This document shows, in pieces, positions 1 to 7,392 of a stretch of 64,000 bases of DNA (position 1 is its first letter; every line of letters begins with the position of its first letter). The position numbers and the translations under genes are program-made. This DNA is from JACRGC01 sp041305345 (GTDB taxonomy: Archaea > Micrarchaeota > Micrarchaeia > Norongarragalinales > SBBD01): contig JBFYLP010000006.1 in assembly GCA_041305345.1 (NCBI GenBank), positions 186,001 through 250,000 of the forward strand, written 5' to 3'. Below the pieces are notes generated by a model, which made no database searches, had not been told where the DNA came from, and saw only the letters and a program-made list of their open reading frames with translations.

Positions 1-240
1 GCGCCCTATCCGAGGATATTTGTCATGCAGGTTGCGATACTCCTGGGTTTCTCGACGGTATTCCCAAGCCTGCTATCCGGCGGCAACCCCGGAGGATTGA
101 AACTTGCTGCTGCTTTGATGACATTGCTCAAAACCGCAATAGACCTGGCGGGCCACCTGCTCGAGCATAAAATAGCCGTGCTTGATGGAACGAGAATCAA
201 GTTTGCAGCTGCCGGCAAATCGCAGGAAAAAACCAATTGA
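1..240 (+). CDS. C-terminal end of a membrane protein, cut by the window edge (possibly DUF6498)
   Basis: The frame is open from the first base and stops at 240, leaving about 79 residues, so the start lies outside the window. The visible part begins with a Pro-Tyr-Pro-Arg-Ile-Phe stretch, has a hydrophobic segment, a Ser/Gly-rich turn and an amphipathic helix containing KTAIDLAGHLLEHK, then a basic tail. This ending reminds me of the C-terminus of DUF6498 integral membrane proteins, but that is a memory-based guess. An internal ATG at 25 has no ribosome binding site, which supports a longer gene. It converges on the eL40 gene with a 10-base gap. No function can be assigned. Confidence 0.5.
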   Translation, partial: APYPRIFVMQVAILLGFSTVFPSLLSGGNPGGLKLAAALMTLLKTAIDLAGHLLEHKIAVLDGTRIKFAAAGKSQEKTN

Positions 241-250
241 GAGGCAAAAT

Positions 251-412
251 CTATTTGCCGCCTTTCGCTTCCTTCCTTCTTTGCCTCTTGGGCCGTAAGT
301 TCGGGTAGTTGCACTTCCTGCAGCGCTCAGCGCCAATTGGGTTTCGCGCCTTGCACTTCTTGCAGATCAATATCCCAAAGATCGCCTTGTCGGCTATCGG
401 AAACTTTCCCAT
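251..412 (-). CDS. rpl40e: Ribosomal protein eL40 (L40e)
   Basis: This encodes 53 residues, the normal size for archaeal L40e, a zinc-binding protein of the large ribosomal subunit. The four zinc ligands are visible as two C-x2-C pairs (CKKC near residue 17 and CRKC near residue 31), followed by the basic tail LRPKRQRRKEAKGGK. The ATG at 412 follows a GGTG ribosome binding site by a few bases. In eukaryotes this protein is made as a ubiquitin fusion; here it stands alone, with no ubiquitin domain upstream, although a ubiquitin-like gene lies about 9 kb away. Identification is firm from the cysteine spacing and tail. Confidence 0.9.
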   Translation of the reverse strand: MGKFPIADKAIFGILICKKCKARNPIGAERCRKCNYPNLRPKRQRRKEAKGGK

Positions 413-460
413 TTGAACACCTTGATTAGCAGCATGAAAGAGATCATAATATGGGGAAGC

Positions 461-470
461 GGTTTTATAA
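461..470 (-). promoter_or_regulatory. Candidate TATA box for the eL40 gene
   Basis: On the minus strand the stretch reads TTATAAAACC, a good archaeal TATA-like element, about 50 bases upstream of the eL40 start codon. This spacing would leave a leader of roughly 25 bases carrying the GGTG ribosome binding site. No upstream BRE was examined in detail. Confidence 0.35.
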
Positions 471-533
471 CGGTTTTGCCCCGGTCCGCCCCCTACCTTT
501 TTTAATCCTTAATCGGGATAACATTACCCCTGT

Positions 534-632
534 GCCTCCGTAGCTCAGGAGTAGAGACGTGACAAGCCTATGGGGATGGCTCCCCCTACTCTTGTCGGAT
601 CGTCACCCCCTCTTTTATTGGTTTGGATGCTA
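534..632 (+). repeat. Duplicated tRNA-Thr 5' fragment followed by a tRNA-intron-like segment
   Basis: Bases 534-556 repeat exactly the first 23 bases of the intact tRNA-Thr at 646-668 (acceptor strand through D-arm) and then diverge. What follows is not a tRNA body: 561-596 can fold as GACAAG/CTTGTC around a GGGGA/TCCCC hairpin. This part (567-591) closely resembles the 5' half of the intron of the tRNA-Gly at 14912-14996 (minus strand), and further similarity is visible around ACCCC(C)TCTT and GGATG. No T-arm or 3' acceptor strand follows before the intact tRNA. It may be a decayed tRNA copy that kept an intron, an intron-like element inserted after the D-arm, or a split tRNA half. I cannot choose between these from the sequence. 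Confidence 0.6.
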
Positions 633-645
633 AATTTTAATTCCT

Positions 646-717
646 GCCTCCGTAGCTCAGGAGTAGAGCGTTTCCTTGGTAAGGAAAAGGTCGCGAGTGC
701 GAATCTCGCCGGGGGCT
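646..717 (+). tRNA. tRNA-Thr (GGT)
   Basis: A full cloverleaf can be drawn: acceptor GCCTCCG pairs with CGGGGGC (one G-T pair), D-arm GCTC/GAGC, anticodon stem TTTCC/GGAAA around loop TTGGTAA giving anticodon GGT, and T-stem GCGAG/CTCGC. The discriminator is T and CCA is not encoded. The T-loop reads TGCGAAT, so the usual T55 is replaced by G. No intron is present. The stop codon of the convergent toxin gene begins at the next base. Confidence 0.93.
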
Positions 718-1008
718 TTACATTTTCCCCAGCGCCGCTTCCAGTTCCCGGTAATCGTTCTTCCTTTCAAGAATGCATACCAAGATCACAGCGCCGTTTC
801 GGATCAGGTAAACCAGCCTGCAGTCCCTGCCGTCAAGATTGAGCCGGATGCGAAAAACCTGCGAAAATTTGTTCGAATGGATCCGCTTGAACCGGAAGGG
901 ATTTCGCTTAATCAGGTCCAGTTTTCCTTCAATGAGTTTTTTCGCGTGCAGGCTGATGCCCTTAAGCTTTTCCAGAAATAATTGAGAGGATTTCAGTTCA
1001 AAACTCAT
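718..1008 (-). CDS. RelE/ParE-superfamily toxin
   Basis: Ninety-six residues, typical for RelE-like mRNA interferases. The pattern is an N-terminal basic helical pair (LFLEKLKGISLHAKKLIEGKL), then NPFRFKRI, then strands with FRIRLNLDGRDCRLVYLI and a C-terminal strand VCILERKNDY. The last motif resembles the RKNDYRE ending of many archaeal RelE toxins. The start overlaps the stop of the upstream RHH antitoxin by four bases (ATGA), so the pair is translationally coupled. Its stop directly abuts the tRNA-Thr. Such toxins cleave mRNA on ribosomes when the antitoxin is lost; whether this one is active is not shown. A homologous toxin lies at 27844-28101. Confidence 0.8.
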   Translation of the reverse strand: MSFELKSSQLFLEKLKGISLHAKKLIEGKLDLIKRNPFRFKRIHSNKFSQVFRIRLNLDGRDCRLVYLIRNGAVILVCILERKNDYRELEAALGKM

Positions 1009-1259
1009 GTGGATAGTGCCCTGCGCAATTGCGATTCCCCCACGAGCCTCCTTTTCTTAAGAACTTTGGAAATAATATCATCAATAAGCTTTATCTCCCC
1101 TTCGGTCAGCTCATCATCGTCCTGCTGCTTGCCAAATACCTTTTCCCGCACCGATTCGTAAACAAGCTCTTGGATGTTCCGGTAGCCATATTTGTCCAGG
1201 TATTTTTCCGCGGCGCTATAGAGCTTCGGGGGCATCTTCAGGCTGATTTGGGTTTCCAT
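1005..1259 (-). CDS. Ribbon-helix-helix type antitoxin
   Basis: Eighty-four residues. The N-terminal METQISLKMPPKLYSAAEKYLDKYGY matches a ribbon-helix-helix DNA-binding unit: a short strand followed by two helices, with the second helix in YRNIQELVYESVREKV. The acidic C-terminal half (QQDDDELTEGEIKLIDDII) is the sort of tail that wraps a RelE toxin. It precedes and overlaps the toxin gene. The start ATG sits directly at an inverted repeat (1260-1277) with a TATA-like element behind it, which suggests autoregulation by the toxin-antitoxin complex and a nearly leaderless mRNA. The role follows from the pairing and the fold; no close family name is claimed. Confidence 0.75.
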   Translation of the reverse strand: METQISLKMPPKLYSAAEKYLDKYGYRNIQELVYESVREKVFGKQQDDDELTEGEIKLIDDIISKVLKKRRLVGESQLRRALST

Positions 1260-1290
1260 GGATACATAAAAATATCCATAAATATATAAG
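1260..1290 (-). promoter_or_regulatory. Promoter and candidate operator of the toxin-antitoxin pair
   Basis: An inverted repeat GGATA-N8-TATCC spans 1260-1277 immediately upstream of the antitoxin start. Just behind it, 1277-1290 reads TTATATATTTATGG on the minus strand, a strong TATA-like element about 20-30 bases before the start codon. The overlap is what an autoregulated RHH operator would look like. Binding is inferred. Confidence 0.45.
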
Positions 1291-1308
1291 AGTATGTTTT
1301 TTGTTTCC

Positions 1309-1989
1309 TTACAATCTTTTCTGCGTGAACTGCACCGGCAGGATTATTTCCGGCGAAACGTTCTTGGGCGAGTTCACCTTCGGCGAGACCTCGTACGCTT
1401 TCATCCCATCGGCAGGATAAGGTTGCAGCAATTTGGCGATTGCGCAAGGATCGGTTTTCGATTCCAGCCAGCCCGAATAATTCCTTTCGCCAATGATTAG
1501 CGGCATCCTGTTGTGAATTGGCTTCATTAGGGAATTGGGCTCCGTTGTGATGATGGAGAATGAGAGTTTGGGGCGCATATTTTCATTAATCTCGAATATT
1601 CCCCCAAACGAAGCCAATTTGATATTTTTCATACCAACATAATATGGGGTGCTTTTTCCGCCTGCCTTTTGCCACTCGAAGAAATTGCTGAAAGGGACCA
1701 GGCAGCGGCGTTTTAGGTAGGCAGCCCTGAAAAGGGGCTTTTCATTGATTGTTTCTGCGCGCGCATTGATGAGAGTTGTGCTGTTTTTTTCATTTTCCTT
1801 TTTCCATGAAGGGACAAGGCCCCATTTTGCAAGGGCGAGGGTTCGCTGCTCCTCCCTAATAACTATCGGAACGCTTTCCCCCGGAGCGATATTGTAGGAG
1901 GGCTTCCACTCGAAATCAAGCTCCTGCCTTATCTCGTACTTATTCACCAACACCGATAGCTTTTCCAGCAGCGAGAACCTTCCGCACAT
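1309..1989 (-). CDS. SRAP domain protein (HMCES/YedK family), abasic-site shielding
   Basis: The start chosen gives MCGRF at the N-terminus, the hallmark of this family: after Met removal, Cys2 forms a thiazolidine link to abasic sites in single-stranded DNA. Other conserved residues are visible: Asn75 in INARAET, Glu105 in NFFEW and His159 in IHNRMP. The length, 226 residues, is normal for YedK. The open frame extends 74 codons further upstream, but that part is hydrophobic junk overlapping the divergent VIT1-like gene. A TATA-like element at about 2019-2028 lies roughly 30 bases before this start, so a leaderless mRNA is likely. The gene stands alone, divergent from the transporter. Confidence 0.92.
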   Translation of the reverse strand: MCGRFSLLEKLSVLVNKYEIRQELDFEWKPSYNIAPGESVPIVIREEQRTLALAKWGLVPSWKKENEKNSTTLINARAETINEKPLFRAAYLKRRCLVPFSNFFEWQKAGGKSTPYYVGMKNIKLASFGGIFEINENMRPKLSFSIITTEPNSLMKPIHNRMPLIIGERNYSGWLESKTDPCAIAKLLQPYPADGMKAYEVSPKVNSPKNVSPEIILPVQFTQKRL

Positions 1990-2018
1990 ACGCATCGGAA
2001 GGATTTGGGATTCCAAGT

Positions 2019-2028
2019 ATTTATATTT
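2019..2028 (-). promoter_or_regulatory. Candidate TATA box for the SRAP gene
   Basis: AAATATAAATA on the minus strand lies about 30-35 bases before the ATG of the SRAP gene, the distance expected for an archaeal promoter giving a leaderless transcript. Confidence 0.4.
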
Positions 2029-2107
2029 GGCAGGAGTGCGTTTTGGCTGAGCAAAAGGCTTAAAGGGATTGGAGTTGAAAAGGAGCTGGGATTGCTTTTG
2101 TGATTTG

Positions 2108-2884
2108 ATGCCAAAAATAAAATCTGAAAGGTTCAAGGAAAGCAGCGGGCTTAGAAGGCACGAGAAGACGCTCTCCGAAAGGAAGAAGGGAGCACTTATT
2201 TCAAGCATCATCCTGGGGGGTCAGGACGGCGTGGTCAACGTCCTTGGGGTCCTGCTTGCAGTTGCATTCGCAACATCGAATGCGGTGCTCGTAGTCATTG
2301 CAGGCATCGCAGCGGCGCTTACGGAGAGCATATCGATGCTTGCAGTTGCATACACGAGCGCGCGAGCCGAGGAGGATTATTACAAGGCGGAAGAGGAGCG
2401 GGAGGAGCGGGAAATCGATGAGATCCCCGAGATCGAGCGGGAGGAAATCAAACGGATTTATTATGAGAAGGGGTTCCGGGCAAAACAGCTAAATCAGATC
2501 GTGGCGACAATTACTAGCAACAAGGACACCTGGAAGGAGGTGATGATGCGCGAGGAACTGATGATCGAAAAGGTCGACCTGGGGTTTGCGCGCAGGAAAT
2601 CGATGATCGTAGGCATTTCGGTAATTGGAGGATCGTTCTTCCCCCTGCTTCCATTCCTAGCAGCGCTTCCGCAGGCGGGATCGCTTCTCCAGATCATCGA
2701 TGCGGCGTACATCGCAGCGGGTTCATCCATCCTTGCCCTATTCCTTGCGGGATTCTTCAAGGCAAGGTTCACGACGGGAACCCCCTGGAAGAGCGGCCTT
2801 GAGATGGCAGCTGTGGGCGCCGCTGCCTCCGGCCTTAGCTACATTGTCGGCGTCGGATTGCGGTTGGCATTTGGCACCGTATGA
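2108..2884 (+). CDS. VIT1/CCC1-family iron/manganese transporter
   Basis: About 258 residues with five predicted membrane segments. The N-terminal segment (ILGGQDGVVNVLGVLLAV) carries the Asp-Gly signature of vacuolar iron transporter-like proteins. The second segment ends in ESISMLAVAYTSARAEEDYY, matching the conserved SMA-x2-E/A-Y-x-S-x2-SE-x-D stretch. A Glu-rich cytosolic domain (residues about 100-165, with EEREEREIDEIPEIEREE) follows and would bind metal, then three more membrane helices. The ATG at 2108 (MPKIKSERF) is preferred; a start at 2069 is also open. It is followed 22 bases later by an MscS channel gene in the same direction. The substrate is inferred from the family. Confidence 0.82.
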   Translation: MPKIKSERFKESSGLRRHEKTLSERKKGALISSIILGGQDGVVNVLGVLLAVAFATSNAVLVVIAGIAAALTESISMLAVAYTSARAEEDYYKAEEEREEREIDEIPEIEREEIKRIYYEKGFRAKQLNQIVATITSNKDTWKEVMMREELMIEKVDLGFARRKSMIVGISVIGGSFFPLLPFLAALPQAGSLLQIIDAAYIAAGSSILALFLAGFFKARFTTGTPWKSGLEMAAVGAAASGLSYIVGVGLRLAFGTV

Positions 2885-2906
2885 AACAGTGAGGTTCGAT
2901 TCAATT

Positions 2907-3896
2907 ATGGCAGGCGCATATCAAATCATCGTGGAAATCTTTTTTTTCCTGATAATAGCACTGGCGGGATTTGCCATAGGAAAGAGCGCATACGGCCTAA
3001 TCCTCGTGTTTGCGAATCGGCTCGTCAAGAAGACGAAATCCAGCCTTGATGATTATGTCCTCAAGGCGGCCGAGGGCCCGCTGGAAGCGATCATCATCGT
3101 CCTTACCCTTTACGTGCTTTCCGATTTCGTGGCAGAGCTTTCGCGGATGCGGGATTTGAGCTTGCATTATTCGCTGGCAATCCTTGTGATCCTCATTGCG
3201 TATTCATTGTCGGAAATTTTTGGTGCGCTGCTGCGATGGTACTACGATGAGGGGAGGGCCATAGGCCACCTGAAGATGGATGTCACGCTGCTTCCATTCA
3301 TAAGGAAGGCGTCAAAAATCATCATCCTCTTTCTGGGAATGACGCTTTCCCTTTCCATACTGGGCATAGACGTTACAGCCATCCTCACCCTCACAAGCAT
3401 CATCGCTTTGGTTCTAGGGCTTGCATCCCAGGAATCGCTTGCGAATATTTTCGCAGGGCTCGCATTGCAGCTGGATAGGCCCTACCTCTATGGCGAATAC
3501 CTGAGGTTCCCTACGGGGGAGGTTGCAAAACTCATCAGGATCGGGCTGCGTTCAACGAGGTTCGAGGACCTTGGCGGAAACATAATGTTCATCTCCAACT
3601 CCGAATTCGCAAAGCTGAGGCTTACCAACCTCTCCAAACCGGCGCAGGAATTCAAGGCAACGATTTCTGCGGAAATCCCCCTGAAGGTCGGCGTTGGAAG
3701 GATCGAAAGCATCATAAGGAAGGAAATTGCAGCCGGGAAAGTGCCGGGCCTATCCAGGAGGGAATTTTCAGTGGCAGTGGAAAAGGTGAACAAGGACCAA
3801 TATGTTGCCGGCATAGATATTTGGGTTTCCGATTTTAACGGCTTTGGGAAAGCACGTAATTACATCAACAGGAGCCTGTTAAAAATGGTGGGATGA
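2907..3896 (+). CDS. MscS-family mechanosensitive channel
   Basis: This codes for 329 residues. Four or five hydrophobic helices occupy the first half. The pore-lining helix is followed by the typical GLASQESLANIFAGLALQ stretch, with a Gly/Ala-rich face, then the beta domain (RPYLYGEYLRF, with FISNSEFAKL as the conserved N-x-x-F-x-x-x-x-I/L region) and an alpha/beta C-terminal domain. These channels release solutes on hypo-osmotic shock. The ATG at 2907 is chosen because upstream sequence in the frame belongs to the preceding gene. It likely shares a transcript with the VIT1-like gene and the following nucleotidohydrolase gene, which starts 4 bases after its stop. Confidence 0.9.
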   Translation: MAGAYQIIVEIFFFLIIALAGFAIGKSAYGLILVFANRLVKKTKSSLDDYVLKAAEGPLEAIIIVLTLYVLSDFVAELSRMRDLSLHYSLAILVILIAYSLSEIFGALLRWYYDEGRAIGHLKMDVTLLPFIRKASKIIILFLGMTLSLSILGIDVTAILTLTSIIALVLGLASQESLANIFAGLALQLDRPYLYGEYLRFPTGEVAKLIRIGLRSTRFEDLGGNIMFISNSEFAKLRLTNLSKPAQEFKATISAEIPLKVGVGRIESIIRKEIAAGKVPGLSRREFSVAVEKVNKDQYVAGIDIWVSDFNGFGKARNYINRSLLKMVG

Positions 3897-3900
3897 ATAA

Positions 3901-4410
3901 ATGCTACTTTCCAAGCACGAAATACTGCAACGGATCGAGAAGCACAGGCTCATATCCAATTTTATCAATTTGCAAGAGCAGCTACAGCCTGCGGGTTTCG
4001 ATCTCACGGTTGAGAAGGTTTTCCGGTTCAAAACTGCCGGTGCGTTCGATTTCGACAATAAGGAAAGGAAGATGAGCGAAACGGAGGAATTGGATTGGGA
4101 TACGAGCGGTTGGCTCTTGCTAAAGCCGGGGATATACAAGATCCGCTTCAACGAGGAAGTTCGGATTCCAAATGACCTTGCAGGCATCAACATCCTGCGC
4201 TCCTCCCTTATGCGCTCTGGCTGCCTCATGCACCACGGCTTTTGGGACCCAGGCTATCATGGAAAAGGGGAGACGGCGATTCTGGTTGCGAACGAGCACG
4301 GATTGAGGCTGAAGAAAAACGCCAAAGTGACGCAGCTCACTTTCCATAGGTTGAGCGAGGAGGCAAGGGAAGGGTATTTAGGAGTGCATCACAAGGAAAA
4401 CATTGCTTGA
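3901..4410 (+). CDS. dCTP deaminase / dUTPase family protein
   Basis: This 169-residue protein belongs to the trimeric Dcd/dUTPase beta-barrel family. Visible motifs are GFDLTVEKV (motif 1), RSSLMRSG (motif 2, nucleotide phosphates) and GFWDPGYHGKGET (motif 3, where the pyrimidine ring is bound), followed by QLTFHRL. A Ser-rich motif 5 is not obvious at the C-terminus. It could be a dCTP deaminase, a dUTPase or a bifunctional enzyme; motif 3 does not settle it. In each case it would keep uracil out of DNA and supply dUMP for thymidylate. It is four bases downstream of the MscS gene. Confidence 0.8.
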   Translation: MLLSKHEILQRIEKHRLISNFINLQEQLQPAGFDLTVEKVFRFKTAGAFDFDNKERKMSETEELDWDTSGWLLLKPGIYKIRFNEEVRIPNDLAGINILRSSLMRSGCLMHHGFWDPGYHGKGETAILVANEHGLRLKKNAKVTQLTFHRLSEEAREGYLGVHHKENIA

Positions 4411-4497
4411 TGGAAGGTGGTATGAACGGGCAGGAGAAGAAAAGATGAAGGGAAAAATGAAATTCCCGACCTAAATCCCAAGAAGCGCGCCGATCCA

Positions 4498-5226
4498 TTG
4501 GAAAAATTCAAAAGGAAACCCGAGGATTACGAGGGCCGGCCCTTAACGCCGGAAGAAAAAATGGCGAAAGAATGGTTCAATAGGACAACAAACCCCGATA
4601 AGCTCAGAGCGTTGGTGGAATTCATAACTGCCCATGGAGGCGTTAGGGAAGCGAGGATCATTAAATCCTTCAAACTCCACCGAGCAAAACGACCAAGAAA
4701 TGAGGAACCAAAATCACAGCAAAAAAGAATTGCTGAAAGGGAAAAAATCCGGGACCTTTTAGGCAAACACCCAAGATTGCTCACGTATTTGCAGGATCCT
4801 AGGTTTGGCCCGGGCCTGGTTGCCCATTCGTATTGGGGGTTGGATGGGCAAATGCAAACTGTAGGCGAAATCGCCGATAAATTTAGTACCCAGCATACGG
4901 CCGTTAGTAGCTCCATCCAGAAAATCCGCAGGTGGCTCGGGCTTACAAATGAGGCAAGGTACAAGCTGATCGACGAGTTGGGCCCCGTGCCTCCTTGGCT
5001 AATAGATCGGGACAAAGATACTGCATTCGCAATATTGAAAAAAATTCAGACCGGCGAATTCGGTCAGTTGAACGAACATGCCCGGGAGCTGCTCGAAAAA
5101 AGGTACATTTCGGGCCATACCAGCCTGGAGATTGCCAAAAAAGGCAAAACTTCCCACGACAAAATAAGCGATGCGATTCGTTGGGCCTTGAAAGAATTGA
5201 AAATTAGAAATCCGAAAGGGGACTAG
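4498..5226 (+). CDS. Unknown protein with two helix-turn-helix-like segments
   Basis: I do not recognise this 242-residue basic protein. Two stretches look like helix-turn-helix units of the sigma region 4 kind: TVGEIADKFSTQHTAVSSSI (about residues 121-140) and TSLEIAKKGKTSHDKISDAI near the C-terminus. The listed start is a TTG. The frame is open back to 4426 without a better start, while an ATG at 4422 with a strong AAGGTGGT ribosome binding site opens only eight codons in another frame. A one-base indel in the A-rich stretch around 4437-4445 could join them, so the true N-terminus may be at 4422. It is followed by a second protein of similar build, suggesting a pair. Confidence 0.55.
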   Translation: MEKFKRKPEDYEGRPLTPEEKMAKEWFNRTTNPDKLRALVEFITAHGGVREARIIKSFKLHRAKRPRNEEPKSQQKRIAEREKIRDLLGKHPRLLTYLQDPRFGPGLVAHSYWGLDGQMQTVGEIADKFSTQHTAVSSSIQKIRRWLGLTNEARYKLIDELGPVPPWLIDRDKDTAFAILKKIQTGEFGQLNEHARELLEKRYISGHTSLEIAKKGKTSHDKISDAIRWALKELKIRNPKGD

Positions 5227-5284
5227 GCATTTGCATCCTGCAGGAAAAGTATTATTTTAAAAGATCACGAAGGTTGAACTGTTG

Positions 5285-6262
5285 ATGGTTGAAAGAAGGA
5301 CGCTCAAGATACCCCAACTGCCCAGCAGCGAACAACAAAAGGTTTTGGATGAAATTAATAGAGATTTGGTGAAGCCTACACAACCCCAAATGAAGAATAA
5401 GGAGAGGACCATCCCCGCAATGGTAGAGCCAAATCCGCACTACAAACAAAAAAAATACCCACCTGTTAAAAAAGAAAAAAATACACAACATCCACGGACT
5501 CCTAGGTACATCAAGCAAACCATAGGAAAGCCAATGACGGATAAATTTGTTATGGAAATTCTCCGAAGGATTGATGATGATGTAAAGGAGGGATTGGGGA
5601 ACGAAGGGTCGGATAGCAATGGCAAGAAAACCGGTAGCAACGATTACTATCGCTCCCGTAAGCCCATAATTCCCGAAGGGGTCAATTTTGCCAAATTGAG
5701 GGAAAAATACGGCAATCCTTCCTCCCATCTTTCAGATACGCATCAAAAAGTTTGGTTGCTAATGAACGAACATTTGAAAAAGTACCCGAAATCGCTAGGT
5801 ATATTAGAAAAATATTCCCCCACGCTTCATTCAAGGTTGACTAGGTATTTAGGGATGGGTATAGAAAAGGTATCCCAGAATACGATCACAAAAGAGGATA
5901 AGATCTCTGGGATAAAGCTCGTGCTCGATGTCAACAAGGCCATCGATATAATGGGGGTGGTCGACCCCAAACAATCCGGCCTCTTCCAGAAGCACGAGCC
6001 CCCAAGCTTCGATCTGAAGCCAGAGCTAGTGCGGCCATACTACCTCTATAGGGAGCATATGGCAAAAAAAACACCCGAATACAGCAAACTCAATAAAAAA
6101 CAAACCGAGGCCCTTGGGCATTACCTTGGCATAGACAACGTGCCGTTAAATATGACGCAAATCGCCGCACGCTTTAGTTGGGCGTACAAGGACACAAGGA
6201 GGACCTTGAATGGGGCATTAAAACAACTTAATATACACCCGGAAAAGGATGCTAAAAGTTAG
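5285..6262 (+). CDS. Unknown protein with a C-terminal helix-turn-helix-like segment
   Basis: A 325-residue protein, not recognised. The first 130 residues are Lys/Pro-rich and low in predicted structure; the second half is helical. Near the C-terminus LNMTQIAARFSWAYKDTRRTL has the spacing of a sigma region 4-type helix-turn-helix, and the region before it (KKQTEALGHYLGI) is like the one preceding the HTH of the neighbouring 4498-5226 protein. The two are therefore probably distant paralogues. The ATG at 5285 is preferred to an adjacent TTG. A DNA-binding or regulatory role is only inferred from these segments. Confidence 0.55.
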   Translation: MVERRTLKIPQLPSSEQQKVLDEINRDLVKPTQPQMKNKERTIPAMVEPNPHYKQKKYPPVKKEKNTQHPRTPRYIKQTIGKPMTDKFVMEILRRIDDDVKEGLGNEGSDSNGKKTGSNDYYRSRKPIIPEGVNFAKLREKYGNPSSHLSDTHQKVWLLMNEHLKKYPKSLGILEKYSPTLHSRLTRYLGMGIEKVSQNTITKEDKISGIKLVLDVNKAIDIMGVVDPKQSGLFQKHEPPSFDLKPELVRPYYLYREHMAKKTPEYSKLNKKQTEALGHYLGIDNVPLNMTQIAARFSWAYKDTRRTLNGALKQLNIHPEKDAKS

Positions 6263-6312
6263 ATGGCAGTTTGTTTTTCCCGGGAAAGAGATGGCTGTAA
6301 GACAATGAACCC

Positions 6313-7386
6313 CTACCTGAAGGGCCTGGTATTCCGCCTTAATTTGAAGATGCTGCTGCTAAGCCCGGCGGAGGAGAAAATCCGGCCATAAACGATCTCC
6401 AGCTCTTTTGGGTCAAGTGCCGCACGCAAATCCGCCTCGATGAGCACTGCAGGGTATGCATACAGCTGGTTGTGCCTGCTTAAGGAGTAAATCAATGAAG
6501 CCATATTGTCAATCAGCTTGCCATCCTCCCTAGGAAGAAGGAAATCAATACGCAAGGGACGGTCGTATTTCACCGCTTTTAGGTAGAAGGAGGATATTCT
6601 TTCCGCGTGCTCCCGAAAATCGCGCAGGATTGGGTGCTCGGAGACGCTCGCATACTTGAAAACGAACGTGCGCTCCCTTTCAGAAAGGAAGTTGTAAAGG
6701 AATGAGGAATCGTTCGTCTTCTTCAAAACCGCGCTTTCAGCCGCATTCAAATTCAGGTGCCTATCAATTAGGTTAAGGAACTGTTTTCCCCTCGAATCCT
6801 TGATTATGCCCGCAAGGAAGCAGTTCTTGTGCTCTGCAACTATGAATAATTGCAAATATTTGCGGATCAGGTTTTCATAGTGGGGATAAACCTCGCTTTC
6901 CTTCGCGGGCTTGTCGGAAACCTGCGGTACAATGGAACCATCAAGGAAAAGCGCCTGGGGCTCGTAGTTCTCAATCACCGCAACAGCCGTTTCGATCTCC
7001 TTCTCAAGCCTAGCAATGTTCCGATACCAGATTGCCTCGTGCGCATCCAGGGCGGTAGGGGTGCTTATCTCGTAATCCGGAAATGTCGAGGGGTAATAGT
7101 GGTGCTTTTTCAATTTCGAATCCTCATACTCGAAAACCACTCCGGCAGCGCGCGTGAGCACCAAATCAATGGAATGAAGCTCTTCAGCAAGCAGCCCCCC
7201 GTCAACAGCTGCGATTTTTCCATTTACCGGAGCATCCTCGACATTCATAACCAATTGGTTCTCCAGCGACTCCTTGAACGTGATTTCGGGGTTTTCCGCC
7301 CTTAGCCTTTTGGAAATTTCAAGCTGCCTGCTCTCGCTTGTCTTGATTTGCAAGATGGCTTCCCGGATTGCCTTTTCATTGATCAT
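6313..7386 (-). CDS. nurA: NurA-type 5'-3' nuclease
   Basis: This has 357 residues and the motifs of the NurA fold (RNase H-like): AAVDGG with metal-binding Asp62, LFLDGS with Asp149, and IIKDSR with Asp197. NurA normally works with the HerA helicase and Mre11-Rad50 to resect DNA ends; none of those partners is in this window. It is the last gene of a short run after the E2 ubiquitin-conjugating enzyme and a 35-residue protein, with a gap of only 6 bases, so it is probably in the same transcript. That position is unusual and is the main oddity here. Confidence 0.85.
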   Translation of the reverse strand: MINEKAIREAILQIKTSESRQLEISKRLRAENPEITFKESLENQLVMNVEDAPVNGKIAAVDGGLLAEELHSIDLVLTRAAGVVFEYEDSKLKKHHYYPSTFPDYEISTPTALDAHEAIWYRNIARLEKEIETAVAVIENYEPQALFLDGSIVPQVSDKPAKESEVYPHYENLIRKYLQLFIVAEHKNCFLAGIIKDSRGKQFLNLIDRHLNLNAAESAVLKKTNDSSFLYNFLSERERTFVFKYASVSEHPILRDFREHAERISSFYLKAVKYDRPLRIDFLLPREDGKLIDNMASLIYSLSRHNQLYAYPAVLIEADLRAALDPKELEIVYGRIFSSAGLSSSIFKLRRNTRPFR

Positions 7387-7392
7387 AAAAAT

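Noticed and set aside
534..605. A complete second tRNA at 534
   Set aside because: Only the 5' acceptor strand and D-arm match; no anticodon arm, T-arm or 3' acceptor strand can be drawn before the intact tRNA-Thr, so it is listed as a fragment.
1990..2211. N-terminal extension of the SRAP protein
   Set aside because: The family needs Cys at position 2 (MCGRF), and the extension overlaps a divergent gene.
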